Source: Nocardioides mesophilus
GTDB lineage: Bacteria; Actinomycetota; Actinomycetes; Propionibacteriales; Nocardioidaceae
Assembly: GCF_014395785.1 (NCBI RefSeq)
Contig: NZ_CP060713.1
Span: forward strand, 4,424,625-4,488,624
DNA length: 64,000 nucleotides
Direction of reading: 5' to 3'
Shown here: piece by piece, positions 50,459 through 58,093 of the stretch
Numbering within the stretch: position 1 is the stretch's first letter
Layout of the letters: the number at the start of each line of letters is the position of its first letter
Translations under genes and position numbers: made by a program
Notes under the pieces: model-generated
Database searches by the model: none
What the model was told of the DNA's origin: nothing
What the model saw: the letters and a program-made list of their open reading frames with translations, nothing else

Positions 50459-50918
50459 GCGGCAGGTGCAGCATCCCGCCATCGCGGAAGCCGGCGCCGG
50501 TGAAGAGAGCGGTGGCCTCCGCCGAGGGACGCACGACCAGGGACGCCAGCGGGACGGTCACCGCCCACTCACGTGCCGCCTCGAGCAGCTCGGCTCCCCG
50601 CCGCTGCCCGCGAAGCCCGGGCGCCACCCACAGGTTGGTCACGTAGCCGACGCCAGCGGGTCCCGGAACCGGGGACGGCACGGTGTCCACCACGTTGACG
50701 AAGACCTGGCCGCACAGCCGGTTGTCCTGCTCGAGCACCCAGGCGACCCAGCCGTTCTCCAGCGCCTCGGCGAACCAGGTGAGCTGACGGTCCAGGAACG
50801 TCTCGCGGTCGTCCGGGTCGAGCGGCTGGTCCTCGGCGGCACGGTCCCAGCGCATCCCGGCCAGCTCGCGGGCGTCGGAGCGGACCGCCCGGCGGATCGT
50901 CACCTCTTGCTCGGTCAT
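50442..50918 (-). CDS. GNAT-family N-acetyltransferase
   Basis: A 158-residue single GNAT domain: VTIRRAVRSDARELAGMRW at the start, the acetyl-CoA pyrophosphate loop LWVAPGLRGQRRGAELLEAAREWA, and the closing ALFTGAGFRDGGMLHLPL. Substrate unknown. ATG at 50918 was chosen because it starts at the typical GNAT first strand; the longer frame adds an Arg/Trp-rich unconserved leader. Divergent from fadA. Confidence 0.85.
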   Translation of the reverse strand: MTEQEVTIRRAVRSDARELAGMRWDRAAEDQPLDPDDRETFLDRQLTWFAEALENGWVAWVLEQDNRLCGQVFVNVVDTVPSPVPGPAGVGYVTNLWVAPGLRGQRRGAELLEAAREWAVTVPLASLVVRPSAEATALFTGAGFRDGGMLHLPLTPGA

Positions 50919-50989
50919 GGCCGGAACCCTAACCGTCCGGCGCCGGCCCCACCGTGACGACGACCACACCCGGCTCGGTTCCGGACGTT

Positions 50990-51005
50990 GTTACCTGCGA
51001 GTAGC
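50990..51005. promoter_or_regulatory. Imperfect palindrome upstream of fadA
   Basis: GTTACCTGCGAGTAGC agrees at 13 of 16 bases with a symmetric GTTAC-type TetR site (GTTACTCGCGAGTAAC). It lies about 85 bases before the fadA GTG and might control fatty acid oxidation genes. Confidence 0.35.
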
Positions 51006-51090
51006 ATCAAGCAGCAGGAGCGCCAAGCGCCCACGACTGCACGAACCCCCCGAAACACCCGGAATTTCCGCCGACACCCAAGGAGCCTCC

Positions 51091-52326
51091 GTGCCCCGAC
51101 AGCTGCGAGAGGTCGTCTTCGTGGACGGCGTGCGAACGCCGTTCGGCAAGGCCAAGGGCCAGTACGCCGAGACCCGCGCCGACGACCTGGTCATCAAGTG
51201 CATCCGCGAGCTGATGCGCCGCAACCCGAGCCTGCCCCCGGAGCGGGTCGACGAGGTGGCGGTCGCGGCCACCACCCAGATCGGCGACCAGGGCCTGACC
51301 ATCGGCCGCACCGCGGCGCTGCTCGCCGGGCTGCCGCAGAGCGTGCCCGGCTTCGCGATCGACCGGATGTGCGCCGGGGCGATGACGGCCGTCACCACGA
51401 CCGCCGCCGGGATCGCGTTCGGCTCCTACGACGTGGTCATCGCCGGCGGCGTGGAGCACATGGGCCGGCACCCGATGGGCGAGGGTGTCGACCCGAACCC
51501 GCGGATCGTCTCGGAGAAGATCGTCGACCCCGAGGCGCTCTCGATGGGGAACACCGCGGAGAACCTGCACGACCGGTACCCCTCGATCAGCAAGGAGCGC
51601 GCCGACGCCTACGCGGTCCGCTCGCAGCAGAAGACCGCCCGCGCCTACGCTGAGGGCCGGATCCAGCCGGACCTGGTGCCGGTGGCGGTGCGCAGCGCGG
51701 AGGAGGGCTGGGGGCTGGCCAGCACCGACGAGCCGGTCCGTCCGGGCACCACGATGGAGAGCCTGGCCGCGCTGAAGACGCCGTTCCGCCCGCACGGCCG
51801 GGTCACCGCCGGCAACTCCGCCGGCCTCAACGACGGCGCCACCGCGGCGCTGCTCGCCGACGAGGAGACCGCCCGCGAGCTCGGCCTGCCGGTGAAGATG
51901 CGTCTGGTGGCGTTCTCCTTCACCGGCGTCGAGCCCGAGGTGATGGGCGCCGGCCCGATCCCGGCCACCGAGAAGGCGCTGGCGCAGGCCGGCCTCACGA
52001 TCGACGACATCGGCGCCTTCGAGGTCAACGAGGCGTTCGCCGTCCAGGTCCTCGCCTTCCTCGAGCACTTCGGGATCGCCGACGACGACCCCCGGGTGAA
52101 CCCCTACGGCGGGGCGATCGCGATGGGTCACCCGCTCGCCTCCTCCGGCGTGCGGCTGATGAACCAGCTCGCGGCGTCGTTCGCGGAGCGACCCGAGGTC
52201 CGCTACGGCATCACCACCATGTGCATCGGCATCGGCATGGGCGGCACCGTGATCTGGGAGAACCCGCACTTCGACGGCGCCGCCGCCGACACCGCCGACA
52301 CCGCCGACGAGAAGGGCGCCGCCTGA
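51091..52326 (+). CDS. fadA: Acetyl-CoA acyltransferase (thiolase) of the fatty acid oxidation complex
   Basis: A 411-residue thiolase, the beta subunit of the fatty acid oxidation complex. The catalytic cysteine C94 is in FAIDRMCAGAMTAV; EVNEAFAVQ, GHPLASSGVRL (catalytic histidine) and TTMCIGIGMGGTVIWE follow. The last ~20 residues are Ala/Asp-rich. GTG at 51091 follows AGGAGC. The stop shares one base with the fadB ATG, as in the mycobacterial fadA-fadB pair, so the two subunits are coupled. Confidence 0.95.
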   Translation: MPRQLREVVFVDGVRTPFGKAKGQYAETRADDLVIKCIRELMRRNPSLPPERVDEVAVAATTQIGDQGLTIGRTAALLAGLPQSVPGFAIDRMCAGAMTAVTTTAAGIAFGSYDVVIAGGVEHMGRHPMGEGVDPNPRIVSEKIVDPEALSMGNTAENLHDRYPSISKERADAYAVRSQQKTARAYAEGRIQPDLVPVAVRSAEEGWGLASTDEPVRPGTTMESLAALKTPFRPHGRVTAGNSAGLNDGATAALLADEETARELGLPVKMRLVAFSFTGVEPEVMGAGPIPATEKALAQAGLTIDDIGAFEVNEAFAVQVLAFLEHFGIADDDPRVNPYGGAIAMGHPLASSGVRLMNQLAASFAERPEVRYGITTMCIGIGMGGTVIWENPHFDGAAADTADTADEKGAA

Positions 52327-54434
52327 TGACCACGAGCCCGACCACCGACCACCGGCTCCAGGAGCTGCTCGACCGGGGTATCGCGCTGTCCCCCGACGAG
52401 GTCGTCACCGAGGCCAAGGCCCGTGACGTCGCGCTGCCCCTGGGCGCCGGGACGATGGTGCTGATCACCCTGGACAACGGCCTGGACCACACCCGGCCGA
52501 ACACCTTCGGGCCGGCCTCGCTGCGGGCGCTGAACGAGGCGCTCGACGCCGCGCTCGAGCGCGACGACGTGGTGGCCGTCGGGGTGACCGGCAAGCCGTT
52601 CATCCTGGCCGCCGGCGCCGACCTCTCCGGCCTGACCGGCCTGCGCAGCCGCGACGACGCGAAGCTGATCGCCGAGCTCGGCCACGGCGTCTTCCGGAAG
52701 CTCGGCGAGGCCGGCGTGCCGACCTTCGGCTTCGTCAACGGGCTCGCCCTCGGCGGCGGACTGGAGGTCGCGCTGCACTGCACCTACCGCACCGTGCAGG
52801 ACTCCGCACCGGCCCTCGGCCTGCCCGAGGTCATGCTCGGTCTCGTGCCGGGCTGGGGCGGCACCTACCTGCTGCCGAACCTGGTCGGCGCCGCCGGTGC
52901 GGTCAAGCTGATCATCGAGAACCCGCTGAACCAGGGCAGGACGCTGACCGGCCACGCCGCCTTCGAGGCCGGCCTGGCCGACGCCGAGTTCGGCGGCGCC
53001 GACTTCCTCGAGCAGTCGCTGCTCTGGGCGGCCCGGGTGCTCACCGGGCAGGTCAGCGTCGACCGGCCGGAGGTGGACCGCGGCGACGCGTGGGACGCTG
53101 CGGTCGCCAAGGGCCGCTCAGTGGCCGACTCCAAGACCGGTGGGGCCGCCCCGGCGGCGTACCGCGCCCTGGAGCTGATCGCCGGCGCCCGCACCGCCGG
53201 CCGGGACGAGGGCTTCGCCGCGGAGGACGAGGCACTCGCCGACCTGATCATGACCCCGGAGCTGAGGGCCAGCCTCTACTCCTTCGACCTGGTGCAGAAG
53301 CGGGCCAAGCGGCCGGCCGGCGCCCCCGACCGGAAGCTGGCCCGGCCGGTGACGAAGGTCGGCATCGTCGGCGCCGGGCTGATGGCCAGCCAGCTGGCGC
53401 TGCTGTTCGTACGCCGGCTGCAGGTGCCGGTCGTCCTGACCGACCTCGACCAGGCGCGCGTCGACAAGGGCGTGCACTACGTGCACGAGGAGATCGACAA
53501 GCTGCTCGCCAAGGGCCGGCTGGGCCACGACAAGGCCAACCGGTTCAAGGCGCTGGTGAGCGGCTCGGTCGACAAGGGCGACGTCTTCGCCGACGCCGAC
53601 TTCGTGATCGAGGCGGTGTTCGAGGAGATGAGGATCAAGAAGCAGGTCTTCGCCGACCTCGAGGCAGTGGTCTCGCCGGAGTGCGTGCTGGCGACGAACA
53701 CCTCGTCGCTGTCCATCACCGAGATGGCCGCCGACCTCGAGCACCCCGAGCGGGTGGTCGGCTTCCACTTCTTCAACCCGGTCGCGGTGATGCCGCTGCT
53801 GGAGGTCGTCCGCGGCGAGCGGACCGACGACGCCACCCTCGCGACGGCGTTCGCGACCGGCAAGGCGCTGAAGAAGACCAGCATCCTCGTGCAGGACAGC
53901 CCGTCGTTCATCGTGAACCGGCTGCTCGGCCGGTTCATGGGCGAGGTCGGCCGGATCGTCGACGAGGGCACCCCGCTGACCGTCGCGGACGGCGCGTTCG
54001 CCGGCGTCGCCCCGATGCCGCCGTTCTTCCTGCTGTCGCTGGTCGGGCCGGCGATCGCGCTGCACAACAACGAGACGCTGCACAGGGCGTTCCCGGAGCG
54101 GTTCTACGTCTCGCCGAACCTGCAGCGGCTGGTGGCGGCCGGGAAGTCCAGCGTCTACCTGCCGGACTTCTCGATCGACCCGGAGGTCGCGGAGCTGTTC
54201 GCTCCCCCGGCCGACGGCGTCGAGCTGACCGGACCGCAGGTGCGCGAGCGGGTGCTCACGGCGCTGGCCGAGGAGGTCCGGATCATGCTCGACGAGGGCG
54301 TCGTCGCCGCTCCGGAGGACCTGGACCTGGCGATGATCACCGGTGCCGGCTTCTCGTTCTGGAACGGCGGCCTGACCATGCTGCTGGACCGCGAGGGCTT
54401 CTCGGAGAAGGTCAGCGGCCGCCCGTTCCACTGA
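52326..54434 (+). CDS. fadB: Fatty acid oxidation multifunctional protein FadB (enoyl-CoA hydratase / 3-hydroxyacyl-CoA dehydrogenase)
   Basis: A 702-residue two-domain protein. The N-terminal crotonase domain has ILAAGADLSGLTGLRS, NGLALGGGLEVALHC and GLPEVMLGLVPGWGGTYLLP with the catalytic glutamate region. The C-terminal dehydrogenase starts at the NAD-binding VGIVGAGLMASQLALLF (the usual MG is MA) and has VIEAVFEEMRIKKQVFADLE, NTSSLSITEMA, VVGFHFFNPVAVMPLLEVV and DSPSFIVNRLLGRFMGE. With FadA it carries out the last three steps of beta-oxidation. A large palindrome and tandem repeats follow. Confidence 0.95.
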   Translation: MTTSPTTDHRLQELLDRGIALSPDEVVTEAKARDVALPLGAGTMVLITLDNGLDHTRPNTFGPASLRALNEALDAALERDDVVAVGVTGKPFILAAGADLSGLTGLRSRDDAKLIAELGHGVFRKLGEAGVPTFGFVNGLALGGGLEVALHCTYRTVQDSAPALGLPEVMLGLVPGWGGTYLLPNLVGAAGAVKLIIENPLNQGRTLTGHAAFEAGLADAEFGGADFLEQSLLWAARVLTGQVSVDRPEVDRGDAWDAAVAKGRSVADSKTGGAAPAAYRALELIAGARTAGRDEGFAAEDEALADLIMTPELRASLYSFDLVQKRAKRPAGAPDRKLARPVTKVGIVGAGLMASQLALLFVRRLQVPVVLTDLDQARVDKGVHYVHEEIDKLLAKGRLGHDKANRFKALVSGSVDKGDVFADADFVIEAVFEEMRIKKQVFADLEAVVSPECVLATNTSSLSITEMAADLEHPERVVGFHFFNPVAVMPLLEVVRGERTDDATLATAFATGKALKKTSILVQDSPSFIVNRLLGRFMGEVGRIVDEGTPLTVADGAFAGVAPMPPFFLLSLVGPAIALHNNETLHRAFPERFYVSPNLQRLVAAGKSSVYLPDFSIDPEVAELFAPPADGVELTGPQVRERVLTALAEEVRIMLDEGVVAAPEDLDLAMITGAGFSFWNGGLTMLLDREGFSEKVSGRPFH

Positions 54435-54467
54435 TCCCGCCCCCCGTTTACCACGGGATGTCGGAAG

Positions 54468-54509
54468 TCTGACGCTTCCCATGGGCTGCAGCCCATGGGA
54501 AGCGTCAGA
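54468..54509. terminator. Perfect 42-bp palindrome after fadB
   Basis: Two 21-base arms without loop or mismatch (left arm begins TCTGACGCTTCCCATGGG; right arm is its exact reverse complement). An outer CCACGG / CCGTGG pair (54451-54456, 54513-54518) extends the structure. In RNA of either strand it forms a very stable hairpin between the convergent fadB and membrane-protein genes, so a bidirectional terminator is the simplest reading. Confidence 0.7.
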
Positions 54510-54524
54510 GTGCCGTGGGAACCC

Positions 54525-54742
54525 CCGGTACGCCGGGGCCGCCCAGCCGATCGAGAGCCGATCCGGGCCGATCCGGGGCCGGGGAGCCTCCCGGTACACC
54601 GGGCCGCCCAGCCGATCCAGAGCCGATCCGGGGCCGAGCCGGGGCCGGGGAGCCTCCGGTACACCGGGCCGCTCAGCCGATCCGGAGCCGATCCGGGGCC
54701 GAGCGAACCTCCGGTACGCCGGGCCGCTCAGCCGAGCCGCGG
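54525..54742. repeat. Tandem ~65-bp GC-rich repeat, 3.5 copies
   Basis: Copies begin with CCGGTAC at 54525, 54591, 54656 and 54711; lengths are 66, 65, 55 and a partial ~32 bases. Each unit contains GCCGATCC and GCCGGGGCC sub-repeats. The last copy covers the stop codon of the minus-strand membrane-protein gene. No coding frame is apparent in the array. Confidence 0.8.
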
Positions 54743-55423
54743 CCGGGTGGCCCGCTCCAGCGCCACGGAGAAGACCGCGAAGCAGACCGTGGTGATCGCG
54801 CAGCCCCACCACATCACGTTGGAGAGCGTGAAAGCGGCGAACCCGGCCAGCACCGACACCGGGGCCCACCAGCGGACCAGGCGGGCCCGCCACAGCGCGC
54901 AGGCGGCCAGCGGGAGCGCGAGCACGAAGCCGAGCATCCCGGGGACGGTGAACGCGGTGATCCCCCACATCGTCTCGGTCATCCGGTCGTTCACGGCCGT
55001 GACGCCCTCGACGCCGTACAGCTGGCCGATCGCCGAGTCGTACCAGTCGAGGAACAGCAGGCCTGGCAGCGTGGTCATGCCCACGAAGCCGAGGAACGCC
55101 GCGACGTTGGCCAGCCAGGCGCCCCTGCCCTTCACATAGCCGGCCACCAGCAGCGCCGGCGCGATCCAGAACGCGTAGGCCCAGTGGAAGCCCAGCGACT
55201 TGAACTGCAGGGGGCCGGGGTTCTCCGCGTAGATCTTGAACAGCCGGTCGTCCATGATGCCCGCGGCCGGGTCGGCGTAGGCGCCGACGACGGCGAACGC
55301 GCCGGCGAGGACCGGGGCGGCGACGAGGAACCAGCGTCGCGCGGCGAGCGCCCGGCTGGGGCGGGCGGGGTCGGCGGTCGCCTCGGCGGAGGCGGTGAGC
55401 GAGGCGGCGTCGAGGGTGGTCAT
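54728..55423 (-). CDS. Hypothetical membrane protein
   Basis: A 231-residue integral membrane protein with about six hydrophobic segments (for example FLVAAPVLAGAFAVVGAYA, WAYAFWIAPALLVAGYV, LANVAAFLGFVGMTTLPGLLFL, MLGFVLALPLAACALW). No family named with confidence. It lies 87 bases downstream of the NarL-type response regulator on the same strand with its own AGGAGA before the ATG at 55423, so it may be the target or a partner of that two-component system. Its last codons lie inside the tandem repeat. Confidence 0.7.
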   Translation of the reverse strand: MTTLDAASLTASAEATADPARPSRALAARRWFLVAAPVLAGAFAVVGAYADPAAGIMDDRLFKIYAENPGPLQFKSLGFHWAYAFWIAPALLVAGYVKGRGAWLANVAAFLGFVGMTTLPGLLFLDWYDSAIGQLYGVEGVTAVNDRMTETMWGITAFTVPGMLGFVLALPLAACALWRARLVRWWAPVSVLAGFAAFTLSNVMWWGCAITTVCFAVFSVALERATRPRLG

Positions 55424-55510
55424 GGTGTTCTCCTGGGACTCGTTGGTTGACGGGTCCCAGCCTGGCCGCGACGGGCCTGGACCGGATCTGTCGTGCGGGG
55501 GAATTCCGGC

Positions 55511-56194
55511 TCAGCCGTACGACGGATCTTCGCCGGCCGCCCCGGGCACGACCACGCCGTTCTCGTAGGCGAAGATCACCGCCTGCACCCGGTCCCGCAG
55601 GCCGAGCTTGGCCAGCACGTTGCTGACATGGGTCTTTGTGGTGCCCTCGGAGACGAACAGCCGCTCGGCGACGTCGAGGTTGGACAGCCCGCGCGCCAGC
55701 AGCCCGAGGACCTCGACCTCGCGCCGGGTCAGCAGCCCCAGCCGCGGGTCCTGGTGCGCCGGCCCGGTCGGCCCGCGGCGCACGAAGGCGTCGATCACCC
55801 GCCGGGTCACCCCCGGCGCCAGCAGCGAGTCCCCGGAGGCCACGACCCGGATCGCGGCGGCCAGCTCCTCGGCCGGGGCGTCCTTGAGCAGGAACCCGGA
55901 GGCGCCGGCACGCAGCGCCTCGAAGACGTACTCGTCGAGGTCGAAGGTGGTGAGCACCAGCACCTTGGTGGGCACGCCGGCCGCGACCAGCCGACGGGTG
56001 GCGGCCAGCCCGTCGAGCACCGGCATCCGGACGTCCATCAGGGTCACGTCCGGGGCCAGCCGGGTGACCACCTCGACGGCCTGCTCGCCGTCGGCCGCCT
56101 CGCCGACCACCTGCAGGCCGGGCTCGCCGTCCAGCAACGAGCGGAACCCGGCGCGGACCATGCCCTGGTCGTCGACCACGACCACCCGGATCAC
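55511..56194 (-). CDS. LuxR/NarL-family response regulator
   Basis: A 227-residue response regulator. The receiver domain has the acidic pair VVVVDDQGMVRAG, the phospho-acceptor D54 in VTLMDVRMPVLDG, the threonine of VLVLTTFDLDEYV and K in GFLLKDAPAE. The LuxR-type helix-turn-helix is LLTRREVEVLGLLARGLSNLDVAERLFVSEGTTKTHVSNVLAKLGLRDR. ATG at 56194 overlaps the histidine kinase stop (ATGA), so kinase and regulator are coupled. Signal unknown. Confidence 0.95.
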   Translation of the reverse strand: MIRVVVVDDQGMVRAGFRSLLDGEPGLQVVGEAADGEQAVEVVTRLAPDVTLMDVRMPVLDGLAATRRLVAAGVPTKVLVLTTFDLDEYVFEALRAGASGFLLKDAPAEELAAAIRVVASGDSLLAPGVTRRVIDAFVRRGPTGPAHQDPRLGLLTRREVEVLGLLARGLSNLDVAERLFVSEGTTKTHVSNVLAKLGLRDRVQAVIFAYENGVVVPGAAGEDPSYG

Positions 56195-57366
56195 GGGCCC
56201 TCCCGGACCGGCAGGCTCGCGACCAGGCGGACACCGCCGGCCGGCCCGCGGGTGAGCTCGACGGTGCCGCCGTACAACGCGACCCGCTCACGGATCCCCA
56301 CGAGCCCGTGCCCGCCGGTCCCGGGTCCCTGCGCGGGCAGCCCGGCGCCGTCGTCGTCGACCTCGATCCCGAGGCTGGCCGGGCCGTAGCGCACCCGCAC
56401 GGTCGCCTCCGAGGCGCCGGAGTGCCGCAGCGCGTTGGTCAGCCCCTCCTGGGCGATCCGGTACGCCGCCAGGTCGATGCCCGGCGGCAGCGCGACCGGC
56501 TCCCCCTCCACGACGAGCCGGACCCGCAGATCTCCGGAGCCGGCCTGCTCCACCAGCCGGCGGAGCTCGCCGAGACCCGGCTGCGGCGCCAGCGAGGCCG
56601 CTTCGCCGTCGGCCCGGAGCACGCCGAACAGCCGTCGCATCTCGGCGAGCGCGCCGCGGGCGGTCGCCTCCACCGCGGCCAGGTCGGCGGCCTCGGCGGC
56701 GTGGTCGGGCCCCAGCCGGCGGCGTACGGCCTGGGTCTGGATGGTCACCACGCTGATCGAGTGGGACACGATGTCGTGCAGCTCGCGGGCGATCCGGGTG
56801 CGCTCCTCGGCGGCCACCCGGGCCACCTCGAGCTCCCGGTCGCGCTGCAGCCGGTCCGCCCGCGCGATCGCTTCGGCGGCATGCGCCGAGCGCTGGCGTA
56901 CGGCGGTGCCGACCGACCACGGGCCGACCAGGAAGACCAGGGCGGCGCCCAGGTCGCTGGGCTCCATGCCCTGCAGCGCCATCCCTCCGAGGAACGGGAC
57001 CAGCAGGATCACCAGCCCGGCGTAGTTGCGCGGCGGGAGCGTCTCCACCCCCACCGTGTAGCAGAGCAGCACCAGGCTGAGCAGGGTGGCGAACTCGTGG
57101 TTCGGGTTGACCACCAGGTTCGCGCACACCGCGACCAGCGCGACGGTGAGCGGGTAGATCCGGCGCCAGGCGACCGCTGCCATCGCCACCCCCGCCACCC
57201 CGATGTGCTCCACCGGGGAGGTGACGTCACCGTTGAGCACCGCCTCGGCGATCGTCATCGCCACGAAGGCGGTGGCCAGCGCGACGTCCAGGCGCGGCGG
57301 ACGTGTCCACGTCCTGGCCCCGGCCACCGCGGGTGCCGCGAGGGAGGAACCGGCCGACGACGTCAC
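56191..57366 (-). CDS. Sensor histidine kinase (HisKA_3/NarL type)
   Basis: A 391-residue membrane histidine kinase. The N-terminal ~170 residues hold about five hydrophobic segments and no large extracellular loop, as in intramembrane-sensing kinases. The HisKA_3 phospho-acceptor is IARELHDIVSHSISVVTIQ, and the HATPase_c domain has AYRIAQEGLTNALRHSGA, LGIEVDDDGAGLP and GGHGLVGIRERVALYGG. GTG at 57366 was chosen because TACGGT lies seven bases upstream; a longer form from ATG 57402 is possible. Coupled to the response regulator and divergent from the ECF sigma gene. Confidence 0.92.
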   Translation of the reverse strand: MTSSAGSSLAAPAVAGARTWTRPPRLDVALATAFVAMTIAEAVLNGDVTSPVEHIGVAGVAMAAVAWRRIYPLTVALVAVCANLVVNPNHEFATLLSLVLLCYTVGVETLPPRNYAGLVILLVPFLGGMALQGMEPSDLGAALVFLVGPWSVGTAVRQRSAHAAEAIARADRLQRDRELEVARVAAEERTRIARELHDIVSHSISVVTIQTQAVRRRLGPDHAAEAADLAAVEATARGALAEMRRLFGVLRADGEAASLAPQPGLGELRRLVEQAGSGDLRVRLVVEGEPVALPPGIDLAAYRIAQEGLTNALRHSGASEATVRVRYGPASLGIEVDDDGAGLPAQGPGTGGHGLVGIRERVALYGGTVELTRGPAGGVRLVASLPVREGP

Positions 57367-57373
57367 GGGGACG

Positions 57374-57379
57374 ACCGTA
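57374..57379 (-). promoter_or_regulatory. -10 element of the histidine kinase gene (leaderless)
   Basis: TACGGT on the minus strand ending 7 bases before the GTG at 57366. Confidence 0.45.
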
Positions 57380-57462
57380 GGACATCGCGGCGCCGTCGAC
57401 ATCGGTCTTGCGACAGAGATCCCGGTGCTCGACGGTGCTCGACGGGGCCGGCGCTCGTGTCC

Positions 57463-57494
57463 GAACCTTCTGCGCCCCTGGTCGCGTCTACCGT
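57463..57494 (+). promoter_or_regulatory. Candidate ECF-type promoter of the SigE-family gene
   Basis: GAACC (57463-57467), 17 bases, then CGTC (57485-57488): the typical -35/-10 pattern of ECF sigma-dependent promoters, with TACCGT (57489-57494) directly after it. Suggests that the sigma factor drives its own transcription. Confidence 0.45.
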
Positions 57495-57535
57495 GCAACG
57501 GGGCCGGAACCGGCTCCTCGACAAGGGGGACTGCC

Positions 57536-58093
57536 ATGGCGCGGAGAGATCCGGTCGCCTTCACCGAGTTTGTCGCGGCGCGCTCGGGCGCCTTGCACCG
57601 CACGGCCTACCTGATCCTCGGTGACCACGCGATGGCCCAGGACCTGGTCCAGGAGGCGCTGACCAAGACCTACGTCGCGTGGCCCCGGCTGCGCGAGGTC
57701 GCAAACGCGGAGGCCTACACCCGCCGGGTGATCGCCACTACCGCGATCTCCTGGGCCCGCCGCCGGTCCTGGCACGAGCGCCCCACCGAGGAGATCCCGG
57801 AGCGGCAGGTGCCCACGGAGTCCGACGCGGTGGCCACCCGCTCCTGGCTCTGGCAGGAGCTGCAGCGGCTCCCCGCCCGACAGCGGGCGGCGGTGGTGCT
57901 CCGCTACTACGACGACCTCACCGAGGCCCAGACCGCGGCGGCGATGGGCTGCGCGGTCGGCACCGTGAAGAGCCAGGTGTCCACCGGCTTGAAGCGGCTG
58001 CGTGAGCAGCTCGGCGACGACGTCGACCTGTTCTCCCCCGCCGCGACCGTCCCGAACGACTCGAACTCGAACGACAAGGTGGTGTCCCGATGA
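57536..58093 (+). CDS. SigE-family ECF RNA polymerase sigma factor
   Basis: A 185-residue ECF sigma factor of the actinobacterial SigE family. Region 2 is LHRTAYLILGDHAMAQDLVQEALTKTYVAWPRLREVANAEAYTRRVI, and region 4 is ELQRLPARQRAAVVLRYYDDLTEAQTAAAMGCAVGTVKSQVSTGLKRLRE. The short C-terminal tail is Asn/Ser-rich. ATG at 57536 follows AAGGGGGA. Its stop overlaps the ATG of the next gene, a membrane-anchored propeller protein, which is in the usual place for an anti-sigma factor. Confidence 0.92.
   Translation: MARRDPVAFTEFVAARSGALHRTAYLILGDHAMAQDLVQEALTKTYVAWPRLREVANAEAYTRRVIATTAISWARRRSWHERPTEEIPERQVPTESDAVATRSWLWQELQRLPARQRAAVVLRYYDDLTEAQTAAAMGCAVGTVKSQVSTGLKRLREQLGDDVDLFSPAATVPNDSNSNDKVVSR

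Noticed and set aside
54468..54509. Terminal inverted repeat of an insertion sequence
   Set aside because: Only one site, both arms touch each other, and no transposase or target-site duplication is visible.
54525..54742. CRISPR or integron-like array
   Set aside because: Repeats are contiguous ~65-mers with no unique spacers, and no integrase or cas gene is present.
53118..56291. 1057-codon minus-strand frame over fadB and the repeats
   Set aside because: Shadow of fadB and of the response regulator in another frame. It crosses the palindrome and tandem repeats without any protein motif.
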